A stretch of DNA of 64,000 nt from Chalciporus piperatus (taxonomy: Eukaryota > Basidiomycota > Agaricomycetes > Boletales > Boletaceae). The stretch is from the NCBI GenBank assembly GCA_038093975.1, contig JBBPTG010000009.1:62001-126000 (forward strand), in the 5' to 3' direction. The notes beneath the pieces are model-generated. The model was given only the letters and a program-made list of their open reading frames with translations, made no database searches and was not told the DNA's origin. The position numbers and the translations under genes were made by a program. How positions within the stretch are numbered: position 1 is the stretch's first letter; every line of letters starts with the position of its first letter. Below, piece after piece: positions 10,400 to 23,120 of this stretch.

Positions 10400-13300
10400 A
10401 CCTTTCACTCTCATCGATTCCCTTCATCCAATTACTCAAACCTTTGTGTCTTGTGTGTGTAACAATCACATCTGTACCGATCTGCTGCTTCTTTAGTCAT
10501 TCTCAATTCCCCATCATTCCCTTTCTTGCTTGTCCTTGCTCTCTCCCCCACCAATACATTCGTACATCGTCTACCACCCATTCGCAATATCATGGAAGAA
10601 TCTGTCATTGTTTGGAATAATCATTACACTTGTGGCGAAAATCTGTGCTGTTCTGAAACCATGGTGAGATTTTAAACTCGAGTGCAAGTATTGCGCATAC
10701 AGGGCGCGAGACTCGGTGGTTCTGCTTCGTAGTCATCAGACTGGTGGTCCACCAGCAAGTCGGACATGCGTCATGGCGTATGGTCAGTATTTTGTAAGGG
10801 TGAACGGCAAGGGGTTGGGTTTGGAAGGGGCGAATGAGAAGAACGTGGGTTATTGTTCAACGCCTGAGGGCGTATTGTGAGTGCAGCTATGCTGCCTCGG
10901 TCAGAGCTTCGCTCCAAGGTTAACACGGGAACCCAGAGGCGATATTCGTTCAAAGCATAATAGATGTCGACCCCTAGTAGAGGAAGAACGACCGTCTTCA
11001 GCTGACTCCTCGGTTTGTCTAGGAAAACTAGGTGTGACCTGACGTTCTCCACAAGCGGTCCAGGCTCACCAAGTTCGAGATTCAATGCATCTCACTAGGA
11101 TATCAGTCGAGTGGCCACTCGCTAAAAAGGTTTACTTCTGTATTTTCGAGGTGTCGAACGCTGAATGCGGAGACCAGAGTACTTCGGCTCGATTTAATTT
11201 GTGTCCTGTGCGCTTCCTTGCAGTCGTGTCATCTGGCGAGGTAGTGGCATTCTGGGTAACGACCCAGAGAAACCTTCAAAGCTAATGCACATACCAATTC
11301 GCTGCAAGCCGGCGGGGTCGTTCGAAAAGGAGGCCATCCCATTGGTAACTCGGATATAATTCAACACGCGATTCTATATCTCGTGTTGTCGACGAGAAAC
11401 TTTCGAGATTTGCTATACCTCGGTTTTCTAGAAAACGTTTGACGCGCCGATCAGTTACCCAAGAGAGAAGAAGGGAGAATGTGTCGCGCTGCGTTTTATG
11501 AAGTGAAATCGTTCGAGGGGGAAGCGGGAGAAGGTAATTTCGGAACCCACAGAGTCCGATCCTCGCAATGCCATCATCTTCAAGTTCCAGGCCTTAAAAT
11601 TTTCATCAAAGGACTTCCATACTAGCACGAACTCCCCGGCTCAGGTCCCTTATATTTAACCTTCACGAGAACAAACGTCCGTCCCGTTCAGTGTACACCC
11701 AAACGGATCTAGAGTTGAAAATTTTAGGTCGGTGGAAGTAAGGTCAAAATGCACCTCATCTGGACTCATCGGAACGGGACCTCGGCGTTCACTTAGAACT
11801 GTGTGATCACCTTCTCTGGTCGACCACCATGCGCGGCACTAGTAGGTCCATCCCTGTTTGCCCCCCGTGAGGTTCGGACCTCCGTGCATACACGTGTCCA
11901 GTCAAGTCCGCTACGTTCAAATGGCAAGTTCAGATGTGGGTTTCCAAATGGAACACGCTGAAGGAGTGTGGCGTTTCCCAGTCTAGGCCTACAATGAGCG
12001 CAACTGAGGATGAGAAAAACTTGAAAGCCGAAGAAGACGCACCCAGTCCTTGAATGAACGGAATGTCCTGAAGTGACCAGATGAACGATGTATGAGGATG
12101 CTCAAGGGCTTTCAATGTAAAGTCACGCCCATGCGTTTCTGTTCACTTAAGCTCTCATCAGTGTTGTTCAACATCAAGTTGATCATAAGCGATCCCAGGC
12201 CGATCCCGCGAACATTTGCCGTTCGGCCTTCCAATTCGAGTAGTGCGCAACAAGCGACGACACCTTTTAGACTCGGACCACGATGATCGCGAGCCTCGAA
12301 TCGCTTGAGCAGAAGCCTCGGAAGAGCAGGCTTGATTAGCTGCCGAGCGATCATCTCGGGCCCGCCTATCCTCAGGCTTTTTGGGCCCCAGAGCATGGTG
12401 TACATATGTGGCTGCCATCCGGTCAACCCAGTTTTACACACTGGCTCGGTGACCTATGGCGATTAGCGACATCGGATATCGTGGATCTCTCGTTTCGATC
12501 GTACAGCCTAGGTGCCTGTATCATACCGTGAGTCTCTCGGAATATCTATCGTTGACCCCCGTGCCTTGAGTTCTCTGAATCTACGCGCTCTATCGCAAGG
12601 TGGTCTTAATTACCCTGCGATCTGTGGAGCTCTGTCCATCAACCACCGCAGTCAGCAAGTGTGTATGAACAAACCCCTTTGGGACAGGCCCGAGCCCCCG
12701 GCTGCCGGTGCAAACGGCAACTACCATCGAATACAACGTGCGAGGCCATCTTGAGGGACTAGAACCATAGGAAATCATTAGCATACACGGAAAGTCTATC
12801 TCGTCTCTTTTGTTTTTATCCGCGGGTCTATCCCTCCATCAAGAACGATCCACTAGTCGCCAAACACACTTCGTGCTCCCCATCATGTTTCCATGAATAC
12901 AGATGGCATGGCGTCCCATCAAACGCTCCTTATCTGGGTAACAGACTATTCCTTTCGATGAACTTGTATTTTTTATTGTCATCGTGGTTTGTGCATAGAC
13001 TCTTCGGTCATTGGTCGGTCAGTGGGTGGCCGACAATTTCGTCGCGGACCTACGGAGGATCAACAAAGGCACCATCTCAGTAGCCCTAATAACATCCGAA
13101 TGAGGATGACCTGAGACGAAGTGCGACACGAGGACACCAACAGCGGTGATTCATCAACTCCCAGGTATACCAACCGCTGCTAAACCCAAAGGAGCCCACA
13201 TTAATGCGTGGTGTAGCGTTAACATTACGTCTCTGGTGGTGGTCCACCACGCACCGCTGGACCCAGTGTATGGAAAAACTTGTTCGCACCCACAGCTTGC

Positions 13301-15124
13301 ATGTCAAAAGTTACGAGTGAAACACCGCCGGGATGATTCCGGTAATGCCCACCACCGTTCCACGTGCACTTCCATGCCTATCAGCAGAGACCCGCCGGGA
13401 AACTCCAGGCATCGGAGGCATATGTTATTGCGCACGCTGTCAACCTAGACTTTACTTTGTCCGGGGGTTGAATATATTCACTGATTTCGTGATGTTTTTC
13501 TGGAATTTCGCAACGACGTCCAAAGCCTGAGAGAGATAAACCTTTCGTCGAGTCTCCGGACCGTTGAGCGGAAGCAGGTGGAGAGAGTGGGCGCAATTGA
13601 AAGGAATTTTACAATTCAGAGTACGTGATCTTGATGTACGGGACAAAAGGGAGGGTCCCTTTGCCTGAGAAACAAATTCTAACGAAAAGTTGCTGAGCTG
13701 AAGTGTGATGATACTGATCTTCGAGCCCGCAGAGACAAGAGAGACTTCACATGATCCGCGCATTGGACTGCGAAAGACCTCGGTTTAAGGCCGGCAAGTG
13801 CCTTGAAGATGATGTCAGAGCGAAAAGCCTCACGGGCGTCTACTGATCAGTGACTATTGTGGCATGACCGACACGCCTTGTTGAAAGTAGATTCTATTTC
13901 CAGTCATTTAGTTCCACGGACGTGCTTCTGATGAATCTATAACACACGCGTTGTGTTGTTTGCTGTTTTTGAATACTATTGGAGTTGAGCGCAATATTGG
14001 GCCTGCATGTGTTCCTACACGTGTCATGTCAGATCAATACTCAATATTGTTGTCAATTTGATGAGTTGAGTGAGTAAAATCCAATGTACGATCAAATCGG
14101 TTGTGTCACAAGCAACAGTGCCCTCGATTAGTTTGGAGCTAGAAAGAGCATGATCAAGTGGTCAGAAGGTGTAGTTGACTGCCAAAGAGAGAGGTCAGCG
14201 AAGACACCTGACAAGGCGGAGGAATTCGAGAAAAATGCCGCGGAGATGGAGATTTGTGTGGAGACGAAGACACGCTGAAAAAGACAGTGCATGTACGTGA
14301 ACAGACATGATTGATGGTACGGGGACCTGGTGTGTGGACCGTCTGAGGTGTGAAACCTTACATACGTTTCTGAATCACGCTGGTGTACGACTGGCATCGT
14401 GCTGATAGCGGCATTCACATGTGCGCGTTTCCGATTACGATACGGTGAGGATGTTGTACGGCCGAGCAGGAGGAGGGGGATTGAATTGGGGTGGACTGAC
14501 CACATGGCCCGGGATGCAGGGAAGAGCGATGGGATTGATTGGGTGGCGGAGCTGACAGCGCTGAACACTCAAATATTATGACAGTGACATTTCGACACTG
14601 AGGTGACATGTCGGGGGATATGTCGCCGACGAATTTCCTTTTGAGGTAAAGCGCATCCATCAAATCCCTGCAAAATCACTCGTTTTGGGGTGCTTCTCAT
14701 CCACAAGGCGGTCTTTTGACAGGGGACCGAACCCGATAAGGAAGGATCGTCAATTTTACACAAATTCACCTTCAAGCAGCCTAATTCCAGCTGGCTGCAC
14801 AGCGGCAGAACCTCATAGAATCGAAGAATACGTCTGCTGGGTGGACAGTAGGTCGTGCAGAATATCGAGTGTTTTTCCCACCGATTTACCACACGCAAGA
14901 AAACATGACGTGGAAGTCATGTGTGTGGAAATTTATTAAAAAAACCCCCACCTTCCGTATACGAAATTGTTATGGCAGACTCTGTTACAACGCAACGCGA
15001 CCCTTAGATCTGAATTTAGTGATCCAGACCGATATCCGGGTCCGTGACAATGGCGTCCTCTCCGTCCATTTTCCACCCTTCGACCTTCCCTGCTTCTTCC
15101 TTCAAACAATTCTAGTATAAAACT
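10400..15124. other. Long gene-poor region
   Basis: 4.7 kb without a gene I can support. The best open stretch is 10771..11085 on the minus strand (about 100 codons, with VFLDKPRSQLKTVVLPLLGV), but it lacks an ATG start and any family signature. Another lies at 14128..14568 minus. No tRNA, tandem array or terminal repeats stand out. The length of empty sequence, next to a broken gene, suggests a decaying or repeat-derived segment. Confidence 0.5.
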
Positions 15125-17926
15125 ATGAAGGATCACCCGCCTGAAAACACTCCTCCCATCCTAAGCCCCATGGCTGATAGCATCGCTTAGTCTGTATCTT
15201 TCCTCCATCCACCCGTGCCACACACTGACTTTTTTTCGCTAGTTCCTCCACCCCTAACGCTTACATCCCCCCCGCTAGTTACTATCCTCCCACTCATGGT
15301 GGAGGCCATGTCCATGTCGTAGCTCCCCAACCTCGCAGTGAGCCGCAACAGCGCAAGCGCCCAAAGTACACCAGAAGCAAGACTGGTTGTCTTACATGTC
15401 GCGTCAAAAAAATCAAGGTGGGCACGCTACTCGCCTTTGTCACGCTCTGCTTGACCCAATCGCGTTCAGTGTGACGAGACTAAGCCCATCTGTATGCGCT
15501 GTACGCATGGCCAACGAGACGTAAGTACGCATACATCCCCGTTTGACACCTGCTTACGATCTTGCCATAGTGTACCTGGCCTGAAGGCGTTCCTACTCGG
15601 AAAAAGGCCGCGCCACGAAAGGAAAGCCTCGATGGCAGGCCCTCGACGGCAGAGTCTTCCGGTTTATCCGAAACGTCCACACCTCCTACCAGGGACAATA
15701 CGCCTCCTCGGCGATCTCAAGCGGACTATAGCCTACCACCAGTGGTTTCACGCCGTCACAGGTATTTAAAATTTACGATCTGAAACCGTCTTGATTCAAT
15801 TTTTCTGCCAGTGAGCCATTTGGGCCACCTTTGGGCCCAGACCCTGAGCTCGCCCGCCGACAGATGTGAGTGCAATTCTTGGTAGATCTCACATCCAATC
15901 TCATATTTTCCAGACCCCCGCACCCGTACCAACTTCACCATCATTCTCAAACTAATGTTCTTTCTATGATACCCGAAATGCCCACATACCACTCAACTCG
16001 TTACGACTCCGCTTACGCTAGTGCTCCTCCTTCAATGCATCCCAGCCAGCCCCGTCTCCCCGGGCCTTCACATACGTCGGGCCATCCACTTCAAATGCGC
16101 CCGATGGCGCAACATCAACATCAACCCCAGCACCCGCATCAACACCATCCACAGCAACCGCAACACTGGACTCAGCCTCAGTCTCAGATGCTCCCCCCTT
16201 TGAATCCAATGGAACCGTTTGTAAGTGCATCTTGCGCATTCTTCAACAGTCGGTGACATCCAGTCTTCATAGTTTCACAACCCACAGGAGAGGAACTTGG
16301 TGGGACATTCGTCCAACGATCACCATCCTAGATACCAATGATAATGATGATTTCTTTGTTTTCCTTCTAAAGATTCGACGTTATTGCGATATATCCTTAA
16401 TCACCGTCATGACCATCCTGTTTGAGAATCCAATAGTCGCAGCTAATCTGCCGAGGGACCAGTAAGTCGGCTGAGGCTTGCGCAACGCCCTTCTAGGAGT
16501 GGCGGTGATTTATCATTTTTATTGCCGCAATCATTTGGAACGCGAGATGGTGCAGATGGCATATTCAGACTCGCTCACACTTATCGAACGAAGTCCACAC
16601 AGCTTCTCGCAAGGGCCTGTACAACTGCACAAAGGATTCAGCGATGAAACATTAGCTGCAGGATATCCACTACCTTGATGGACGTGAGTCTTGTCGATCA
16701 TATATAAACCTCAAGTTGGAGTGCTGACGGCCTCGAGCAGATTTTTCCGGGTGGCCAGAACTGGGCGAGGAATATAGACTTGGCCGGGCCGCTGGTCAAT
16801 GTCCGAGGACGACCCTCGGCGGTGCTCTCGCGTGGGCCTCATTTCCAGTCGGGATCAACAGGCGAGAAGGTCAGAACACGTCTTCTGCTGGAGATCCTCG
16901 CGGTAGACGACATCTCAGGTAGTGGCTGCTGCCATTTTGCGGTCAACCCATGTTCCCAATAGAGGATGCACTTCTTCCGGAAAGGGGCCGACCGTGTTGA
17001 CAAGTCTCAAGTGATTGGTGGTAAAACGGGAATCACAATGCTCCTGAGGTCAAAGGGATCAATGATTGTAAGGCTTGATAACGACGAGAGCGCCGTCTCA
17101 TATTTTGATCTAGTCCACGGTATCTCCCGCACGTTCATTCCGTCACTTGCGCGAGTACGTGCAGGCGAAATCCCTCCTGTCGAATGCGCCCTGATTTTAT
17201 TTCTTAATATTTCTGCAGCCTGCAGGTAGCCAAACTCGTTCCCCGTGCTTTGAACAGCGCGAACATGATTACAGAAGTCCTGGGCTTATACATTCCGCGA
17301 CGAGTCCATACAGGCAACCTTGTGTATCACGAAGCTGCACAGGTGTGTCTTGCTTCTCTCTGAATGCGACCCTGATCCTGTCGGCCGTTCCGCAAATTCC
17401 TGACCGATCGACTGGTCCCGTCATGCTGCGACACGATTCTAGCATTGTGTCTTGAATGCGCATCTTGTAAAATGGGTGTAGAGTACGTCTCATCAATCAG
17501 AATTGCGTCCTTCCGGTTCTTACACCGCCGTTGTTTTACATAGCCTTATCTGGCCTGCCATAATTGCGGCCTCGCACGCATGCGGTGCGAGCCGTCCTCG
17601 AGTCTCGGAGATATTCAAATCCTCCAGGTATGTACCTGTGCGATCACGCATGTTCTTATTGACAGTTCTTGAGTTTCAGGGCTCAATGTATGCTCGATCG
17701 GATTCACTACATAAATGTAAACTGGTCGCACATACGTATTACTTGCAAGTGCGCAGGCTTCTGTGAAATCGAAACTTCCGCGCACCTAGGTACGATCGTA
17801 TATGGGCTAGTACTCATGGATCCCCATTCACTCATGCAGGTCTGGAAACGCCTGGATCAAGGATTCCCAGGCGGGGGCTGGCGCTCGGTCATGAACGATC
17901 TGCACTCGAGCATACTGGTGCTGTAA
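15125..17926 (+). pseudogene. Zn2Cys6 transcription factor, disrupted in its C-terminal half
   Basis: A Gal4-type binuclear zinc-cluster regulator whose second half is broken. The 5' part splices cleanly: 15125..15189, 15243..15417, 15470..15520, 15571..15761, 15812..15865, 15914..16220, then about 16273..16299. It encodes a complete zinc cluster (TGCLTCRVKKIKCDETKPIC, then MRC and DCTW) and a His/Gln/Pro-rich linker. Downstream pieces still resemble the fungal-specific transcription-factor domain: IRRYCDISLITVM (16373), FENPIVAANLP, LRNALLGVA, FRLAHTYRTKSTQLLARACT (shifted frame), NWARNIDLAGPLVNVRGRPS, RTRLLLEILAVDD, ISRTFIPSLARV, LIWPAIIAASHACGASRPRV and VWKRLDQGFPGGGWRSVM, ending at TAA 17926. 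Between them lie in-frame stops (TAA 16463, TGA 16472) and at least two frame changes near 16515 and 16640. Either the gene is dead or a truncated protein keeping the zinc cluster is made. Confidence 0.8.
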
Positions 17927-19622
17927 CTCAGTCTATATCTTGCCAAGTTGCTCCGGGACCTCGTTGCGGTCTGTTGTATGTAATCTCGTTTTTGGTGCGC
18001 GCCAGCAGTAAATGGTGAGGCTTTAGATCACGGTTTGGGACGCCTAATGATCAGCAGGATATCGTTTTGTTGACGTCAAAAGTTGGTGAATAAAGATGTC
18101 AACCTACGCCGCAAGGTGCCAGCCAACGAATGTATTGATGACTAAATTGCAAGAATTCTTGATAGCGGCCAAGCTCGGTATCAGTGGACGTATTCGTAAG
18201 AAGAAGAAGAAAAAGGTGTGCCCACGAAGCCAGGAAATCAGGAGGCATTTTGCGAACCTGAATGTCCGTTCTCGAAAGTCGGACCTCCTTTTGGCGGAGC
18301 AATTCTGGACCTATGTACGCAATTAGATCCTCCTTGGTGGGCGGTTCGCGTTATGTTGACGTGTTCGCAGTGAGGGTCCGTGAAAGCATGCCAGCAACGC
18401 ATTACGGCGCCCCAAGGTCGGGGCGTTCAGGTCGATCCGCGTTCCAGCGGAGGTGCTCCAAGTGGCCAAACTTTTATGCACGACGGTTTGATCCTACCGT
18501 TCAACGGTGCAAATTACATCTCCGCCCCTGCCAGTGTTATTGTTTGAAAACCTAGTTTGGGGGAAGTTTTACGCATGTCCCTGACGAATTACTGTATGCC
18601 TCGTTCGGGCGTCTGAAGATCTGATGCGCCAAGCTACTTCCGTCTTCAGTTGTGAGTCTGGTGACGTACCCTATTCTGATGGCACTTGCTTGTATGTTGC
18701 AGTGTGAATACACAAAAGTGGTCTCAAACATATTTCGTAGACCTCCCAGAGAGTGACAACTTTGACAGCGGCGTGCAAGAAAAATGCATGTGTTTTATTA
18801 CGGGTTGCGGTGCAGTACGGCCGACCACCGTCGGACAGCTGTCAGTTGGATGCAAAAGCAACCGTCACATGCACAGTTGTATCAGCAACGTTTTATTCAT
18901 TGATACGTCAGAATCTCAGCATGTCCGGGACGAAGTTCTCATAGCGGAAAGGCTGCATCTGCCTCGGAGATTGGGCCGAGTTGCATGTTCAGTCGACGTT
19001 TGTGATAGCGTGCTAATGGTGCGTGCTTTTCTTGGCCAGTGCCCCACGTCGTCTACGACGTAAATACGGGGTGCACCCCGGGGATGAGTCGAAACTTCAA
19101 ACTAAGTTAGTTACTTATAGGAGAATTTATCCATACTGGTATTAGATTCATGGATGAACCATTCTGCAGGCCTTCAGGACGAACGTATTACACCCGGCAT
19201 AATCGCGCGCAAATCGGAAAGTATGCTTCAAGGTTTGACTGGTCGCTGTGGGGTGCTTCGGAGGAATGGACCCTAATGGACCCAACTATTACGGACAAGC
19301 TAGTGGCTTCCTGGCTAATTCGACCGAGGCAATCTCGATGGTCGTATGTATGGTGTAGTGAAACTGATTGACCTAGTAGCAACGTGATTGACACAACCTT
19401 GGAAGTTTCAAGCTGATAAACTGAGTTAAAAGTGTCAGACGGAGCAACTAACCTGCAGCAAGTCGTAGTTACAATCAAGTCTCCAAACCCAGCTCAGCTC
19501 AGTTGATCATCCAGTCTCTTTACATAAGCTTCGTCTCAAAGAAAGCTCTTCTTGATCCGTTCAACAGATAAGATAGGACACGCTCTCCACTCCGTCCACC
19601 AACCCTGAAATTCTGAATCGCA
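17927..19622. other. Gene-poor stretch
   Basis: 1.7 kb after the broken zinc-cluster gene. Short open frames only (for example 18686..19063 plus), none with a recognisable motif. A small AAG-rich run lies near 18198. I see no RNA gene. Confidence 0.5.
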
Positions 19623-20390
19623 ATGGGTCTGTAGGATTTCATGAATGTAGAGCGTATATTCACTTGATCGATCCAACAGCTTCAGCTGAAGAAGTCAACC
19701 TCAACGCACCTCACCCCCCGCACCAGAACGCAATCGAAGCGTTCAAAAATGTCCTGCACGTAATCAAGAAGGAAATAATCAAGTCCCGCCACGACTGGGA
19801 CAAGCATGAGCGCAAGATGTGGTCTCGTGCCGCTGATTTCAGCAATGATCAGCTCACGGACTTCACCATCGAGCAAGATCTCGTCCAAGTATGCAGCGGA
19901 TCCGTGAGCTATGGGACCATTATCTTTGGAAAGATCCGGATCCCCGTTGTGAACGATGAGCTGGGAGCAGGTTACATCCATGTCAGGTGCGTCTCTCTCC
20001 AGCTCGTGATCACTCCTGCTCGCATATATCGCCCGCACGAACCTCCCAACGGGTGTGGCGTCGTGTCGGGGCTTTCAGTCATATATCAATAATTGTTAGC
20101 TGGTGACTTAACGTTGCATTCTGCTTTTTTTCCATTTCTCGACCGTATATTCTCCCTGGAAATTTCGTTCAATTCCGCAGGATCCACGATCCCCCTAACA
20201 AGGTACGTGACCAACCTGCTCTTTATCGATGATCCAGTCTCACAAATTTACTGGATGGTGATAGGGCGATGAGGACGTTATGTTCCATTCCATCCTGACC
20301 ATGGAAGGCGAGAGGGATGCAGACGGTCACCCCCATCTCTTCCGGGCTGTCCAGACCGAAGACTACCCTCTCAAATTCTTCAACGACTGA
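19623..20390 (+). CDS. Small protein of unknown function, 150 residues
   Basis: Unrecognised. Exons: 19623..19626 (only ATG plus one base), 19686..19986, 20181..20202, 20265..20390. The first intron begins GTCTGT, which fits the GTNNGT donors used elsewhere here, and splicing gives MAEEVNLNAPHPPHQNAIEA. The second intron is long for this genome (194 bases). The protein has an amphipathic helix (EAFKNVLHVIKKEIIKSRHDW), an acidic-aromatic middle (FSNDQLTDFTIEQDLVQV), then a likely beta-rich segment (GTIIFGKIRIPVVNDELGAGYIHVRIHDPP) and a C-terminus ending YPLKFFND. There is no signal peptide or membrane segment. It is convergent with the cyclin gene downstream. Confidence 0.7.
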
Positions 20391-21310
20391 TTGAATGATT
20401 TAAACGATCACTTCCATCCAGTACTCCACACAGAACGCCAGTCATATCCACGCCAATCATATCTCTCCTCTCTCCCCTCTCATCACCCATCGGAAGCATC
20501 ACGTTTCTTCTCGCCGTTTTCTCGCTTTCTTTCTCGTGACGAAAGAAGTACATATTGCAGCATTCCATCACTCGATCTCGCACTTTTTTTTCCAGATCTT
20601 ACCTTTTTCTCTCCTCCCCCCCTTCTTCTCCGCAGACTCTTTTCTTTCTGTTGTATGTTTCCGAAATGCCGTCAAACCGAGCTCCCACCGTTGGAAACAT
20701 GTAGGGGAGGTCGTTACGTCTTTCCCCCCGTATCTTACTCGTTGCACCCGTGTTTTGCTGTGCGGTAACGTTGCGCTGTTTCACCTTTTGGTTAGGACGA
20801 CTCCGTGATGCGTATACACTGCAGTGCCTTGATTTTTTTCTGGTTGTCCCTCTCACGCTGAGCGCCGACGTTGTCGTTGATTCCATCATATCATCATCAT
20901 AGTACGTCGTACAGCAAGTCGATGAGTCAACAAGGCACACTGATGGTTGTGTTTCACGGTAAAACACCGCCCATGTCATGATCAACGAGTCAATCGCTTC
21001 TGATCCCGTTCATAGCTTCCAAGTTCCAAGGAAACGCGCGCGCTCCCGACGGGTCCTCACAAACAGGATTGCACTCAAAGCGAGGTCTATTCGGGTATGG
21101 AAATGGTACAGTTTACATGGCAGACAAGAATGTTCAGGACATAGCTCAACACCGCTCCTTCAAACCCCCGCCTCGCTACGACATACTCATACAAGGCAAG
21201 CAGGCAAGAAGTGAAAAAAAGAAAATAGTAGAAACAGAGCATAAGAGATATTCGACAAAGAGGCAACCACATGGCGCGAAACGGCATGCGCGACATAAAA
21301 CAAGTCATGA
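20391..21310. other. Convergent 3' regions
   Basis: 920 bases between the 3' ends of the 150-residue protein (plus) and the cyclin (minus). Pyrimidine-rich runs near 20455-20650 look like untranslated sequence. I see no separate gene. Confidence 0.5.
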
Positions 21311-23120
21311 TCACCCATCGTTGCCCAACGTATTGAACATCCATATACCGTTGACGGGAACAACGCCTTGAGTCACGAGGAACTGAGTTTCGAGCGATTG
21401 CGCATGGGAAGAATACAGCATATCTTGCGAGCCCGTATGGACGAATGGAACATTTGGTGCATGAAACGGCACAGACACCTTGTCGTTCTGCGCGCCAGCG
21501 AAGGTGGCGAACTGACCAGGTGGCGGCGTTGAGACATCCATGAATGTTGACATCTGTACCGTGCGCTCTCCGTACGAGGACTCCGTGGGAGTTGGGGAGT
21601 AACTGAGACCTGGAGTTGACGGGCTGGAGGTGTAAGCTGTGGGACTGGCGTAGTCGGTGCCGCTGATGCAAGATGATTCCTCGGACGGTGGAAGCCACGC
21701 CAGACGCGGATCCTCCGAATATAGGCTCCCGGCTGGTGCAGTCGCGCGCCTCCTCAGCGGAGAAGTCCGCAAAGCAGGCGGCGATATGACGTGCGGGAAG
21801 GAAGGCGGGGGATCGAATTCACCGTTAATCTGGGCCACGAAGTTCTTGCTGGAGAGAACATCGCTTTCGCTTTTGCTCTTGGTGAGAGGACGTCCAGAGG
21901 CGGTTTGCACTGCAGGCAATTTACCGACCCACAGACGCCACTCGAGCGCTTCGCCGAGAGCACGTTCGCAACGGCCAATCTCGCGAGGGGGGAGACCGGA
22001 AAGTTTTGCCCATGCACGATTAGAGTAGCAACGATCTTGCAAGAACTTTGATGCCAAAATAAGCGAGGCTAAGAAGGTGCGCCGAGGGCAAAGAAGCGGG
22101 GATGGGAGAGGAGGGAGAGGAGGGAGAGGAGGGAGAGGAGGGAGAGGAGGGAGAGGAGGGAGGGAAGCGTCGTTGGTCTTCGATTGGCTTGCCGGCACCT
22201 TGTCAGCATCGAGAACCGGCGTCGAAAACGAAATATCATCTTCGTACGAAGTCGGGTCGATGCGCACGGTGGCGAGCAAGCTGTTTGAAAACAAGGTGGC
22301 ATCCGTATAGGGAAATTGACCGTTGAGGCCAGTGTCGAAGTCGACACCGGCCTCGCCTTGGATGATGCGTTCATCCAATACCGCAGGAGAGGAAGTCGGA
22401 ATGCCTTGTTTGTCTCGCCGAACTAGATCGGGTACCTTTGAGCGAATCGCTTCGAGGTAGCAAAGAGCCGTTTGCAGCACACTTCCAGAAGTCCGCGAGC
22501 GCCGGAGGACCTCGTGCACAAATCCCTTCATTGGTACGACATCGCAATGTTGAGGTTGAGGGCTGACTTGGGTGCATGTTGTATAGGGGGGGACAGGGGA
22601 AGTGATCGGGGAGGGCTGGGTTGTAGGCGATACTGGTGAGGGGAGCTGCGTATTGCGATGCGAAAAGGGGTGCATGGAGGCATGTTGATGATCCGCGCCG
22701 GGAGTCGGAACGACCATCGGGCGTCCGGAGGTGAGAAAGACGACCGGAACATCTTGCTGAGGCCATATGTCGCATAACGATTTGACAGCTTGGTCTTTAA
22801 GGATAGGAGACAAACCTAAATAAAGTTTCGAGGAGTGGAGAGAAAATGCGCTCACCGACGAGACTGAGAGCATACTTTGATTTCTGTAAATCGCGGAGTT
22901 TGGGCTCGCGGGATGGAATATGCGCATGCCGAGAACGGTCGGGTTCGGAGAGGGCACGGGGGGGAGGTGAGATTGATGCGGTGGAAGAAGCAGGGGTGAG
23001 GTAAGCGAGAGGGGATGAGCGAGGTTGGAAAGATTGAACAGAAGGGTGGTAGGGTTGCCAGCGAACCCTTGAATGAGCAGGAGAGCCCCGGTGGGGGAGA
23101 GACTGAGCGGGTCGAACCAT
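21311..23120 (-). CDS. Pho85/Pcl-type cyclin
   Basis: Cyclin of about 589 residues resembling the Pcl group (S. pombe Pas1, yeast Pcl5/Clg1) that activates Pho85-like kinases. Exons 23120..22856 and 22815..21311, with a 40-base intron. The cyclin box comes in two parts separated by a long insert. The first is MKGFVHEVLRRSRTSGSVLQ, running to LCYLEAIRSKVPDL (about 180-215). The second is CPRRTFLASLILASKFLQDR, running to AWAKLSGLPPREIGRCERAL and EWRLWVGK (about 330-385). Both flanks are disordered and Ser/Pro-rich. The insert ends in a perfect Leu-Pro-Pro run encoded by a 9-base repeat. The start ATG is the first in a long Pro/Ser-rich exon. The partner kinase cannot be told from sequence. Confidence 0.85.
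22104..22171 (-). repeat. 9-base minisatellite encoding (LPP)n in the cyclin
   Basis: About seven copies of plus-strand GGGAGAGGA. Each unit is three codons, giving a run of Leu-Pro-Pro just before the second half of the cyclin box. Copy-number change would lengthen or shorten the linker without a frameshift. Confidence 0.9.

Noticed and set aside
11811..11900. tRNA-like stretch with GGTTCGGACC
   Set aside because: The T-arm resemblance is partial; no matching acceptor stem, D arm or anticodon stem could be paired on either strand.
15125..16341. A complete short Zn2Cys6 gene ending at TGA 16341
   Set aside because: An intron 16300..16372 joins ERNL to IRRYCDIS exactly as in the full-length family, and family sequence continues to 17926, so the short model is a by-product of the broken gene.
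22077..22200. CRISPR-like regular repeats
   Set aside because: A contiguous 9-base minisatellite with no spacers, inside a coding exon of a eukaryotic gene.
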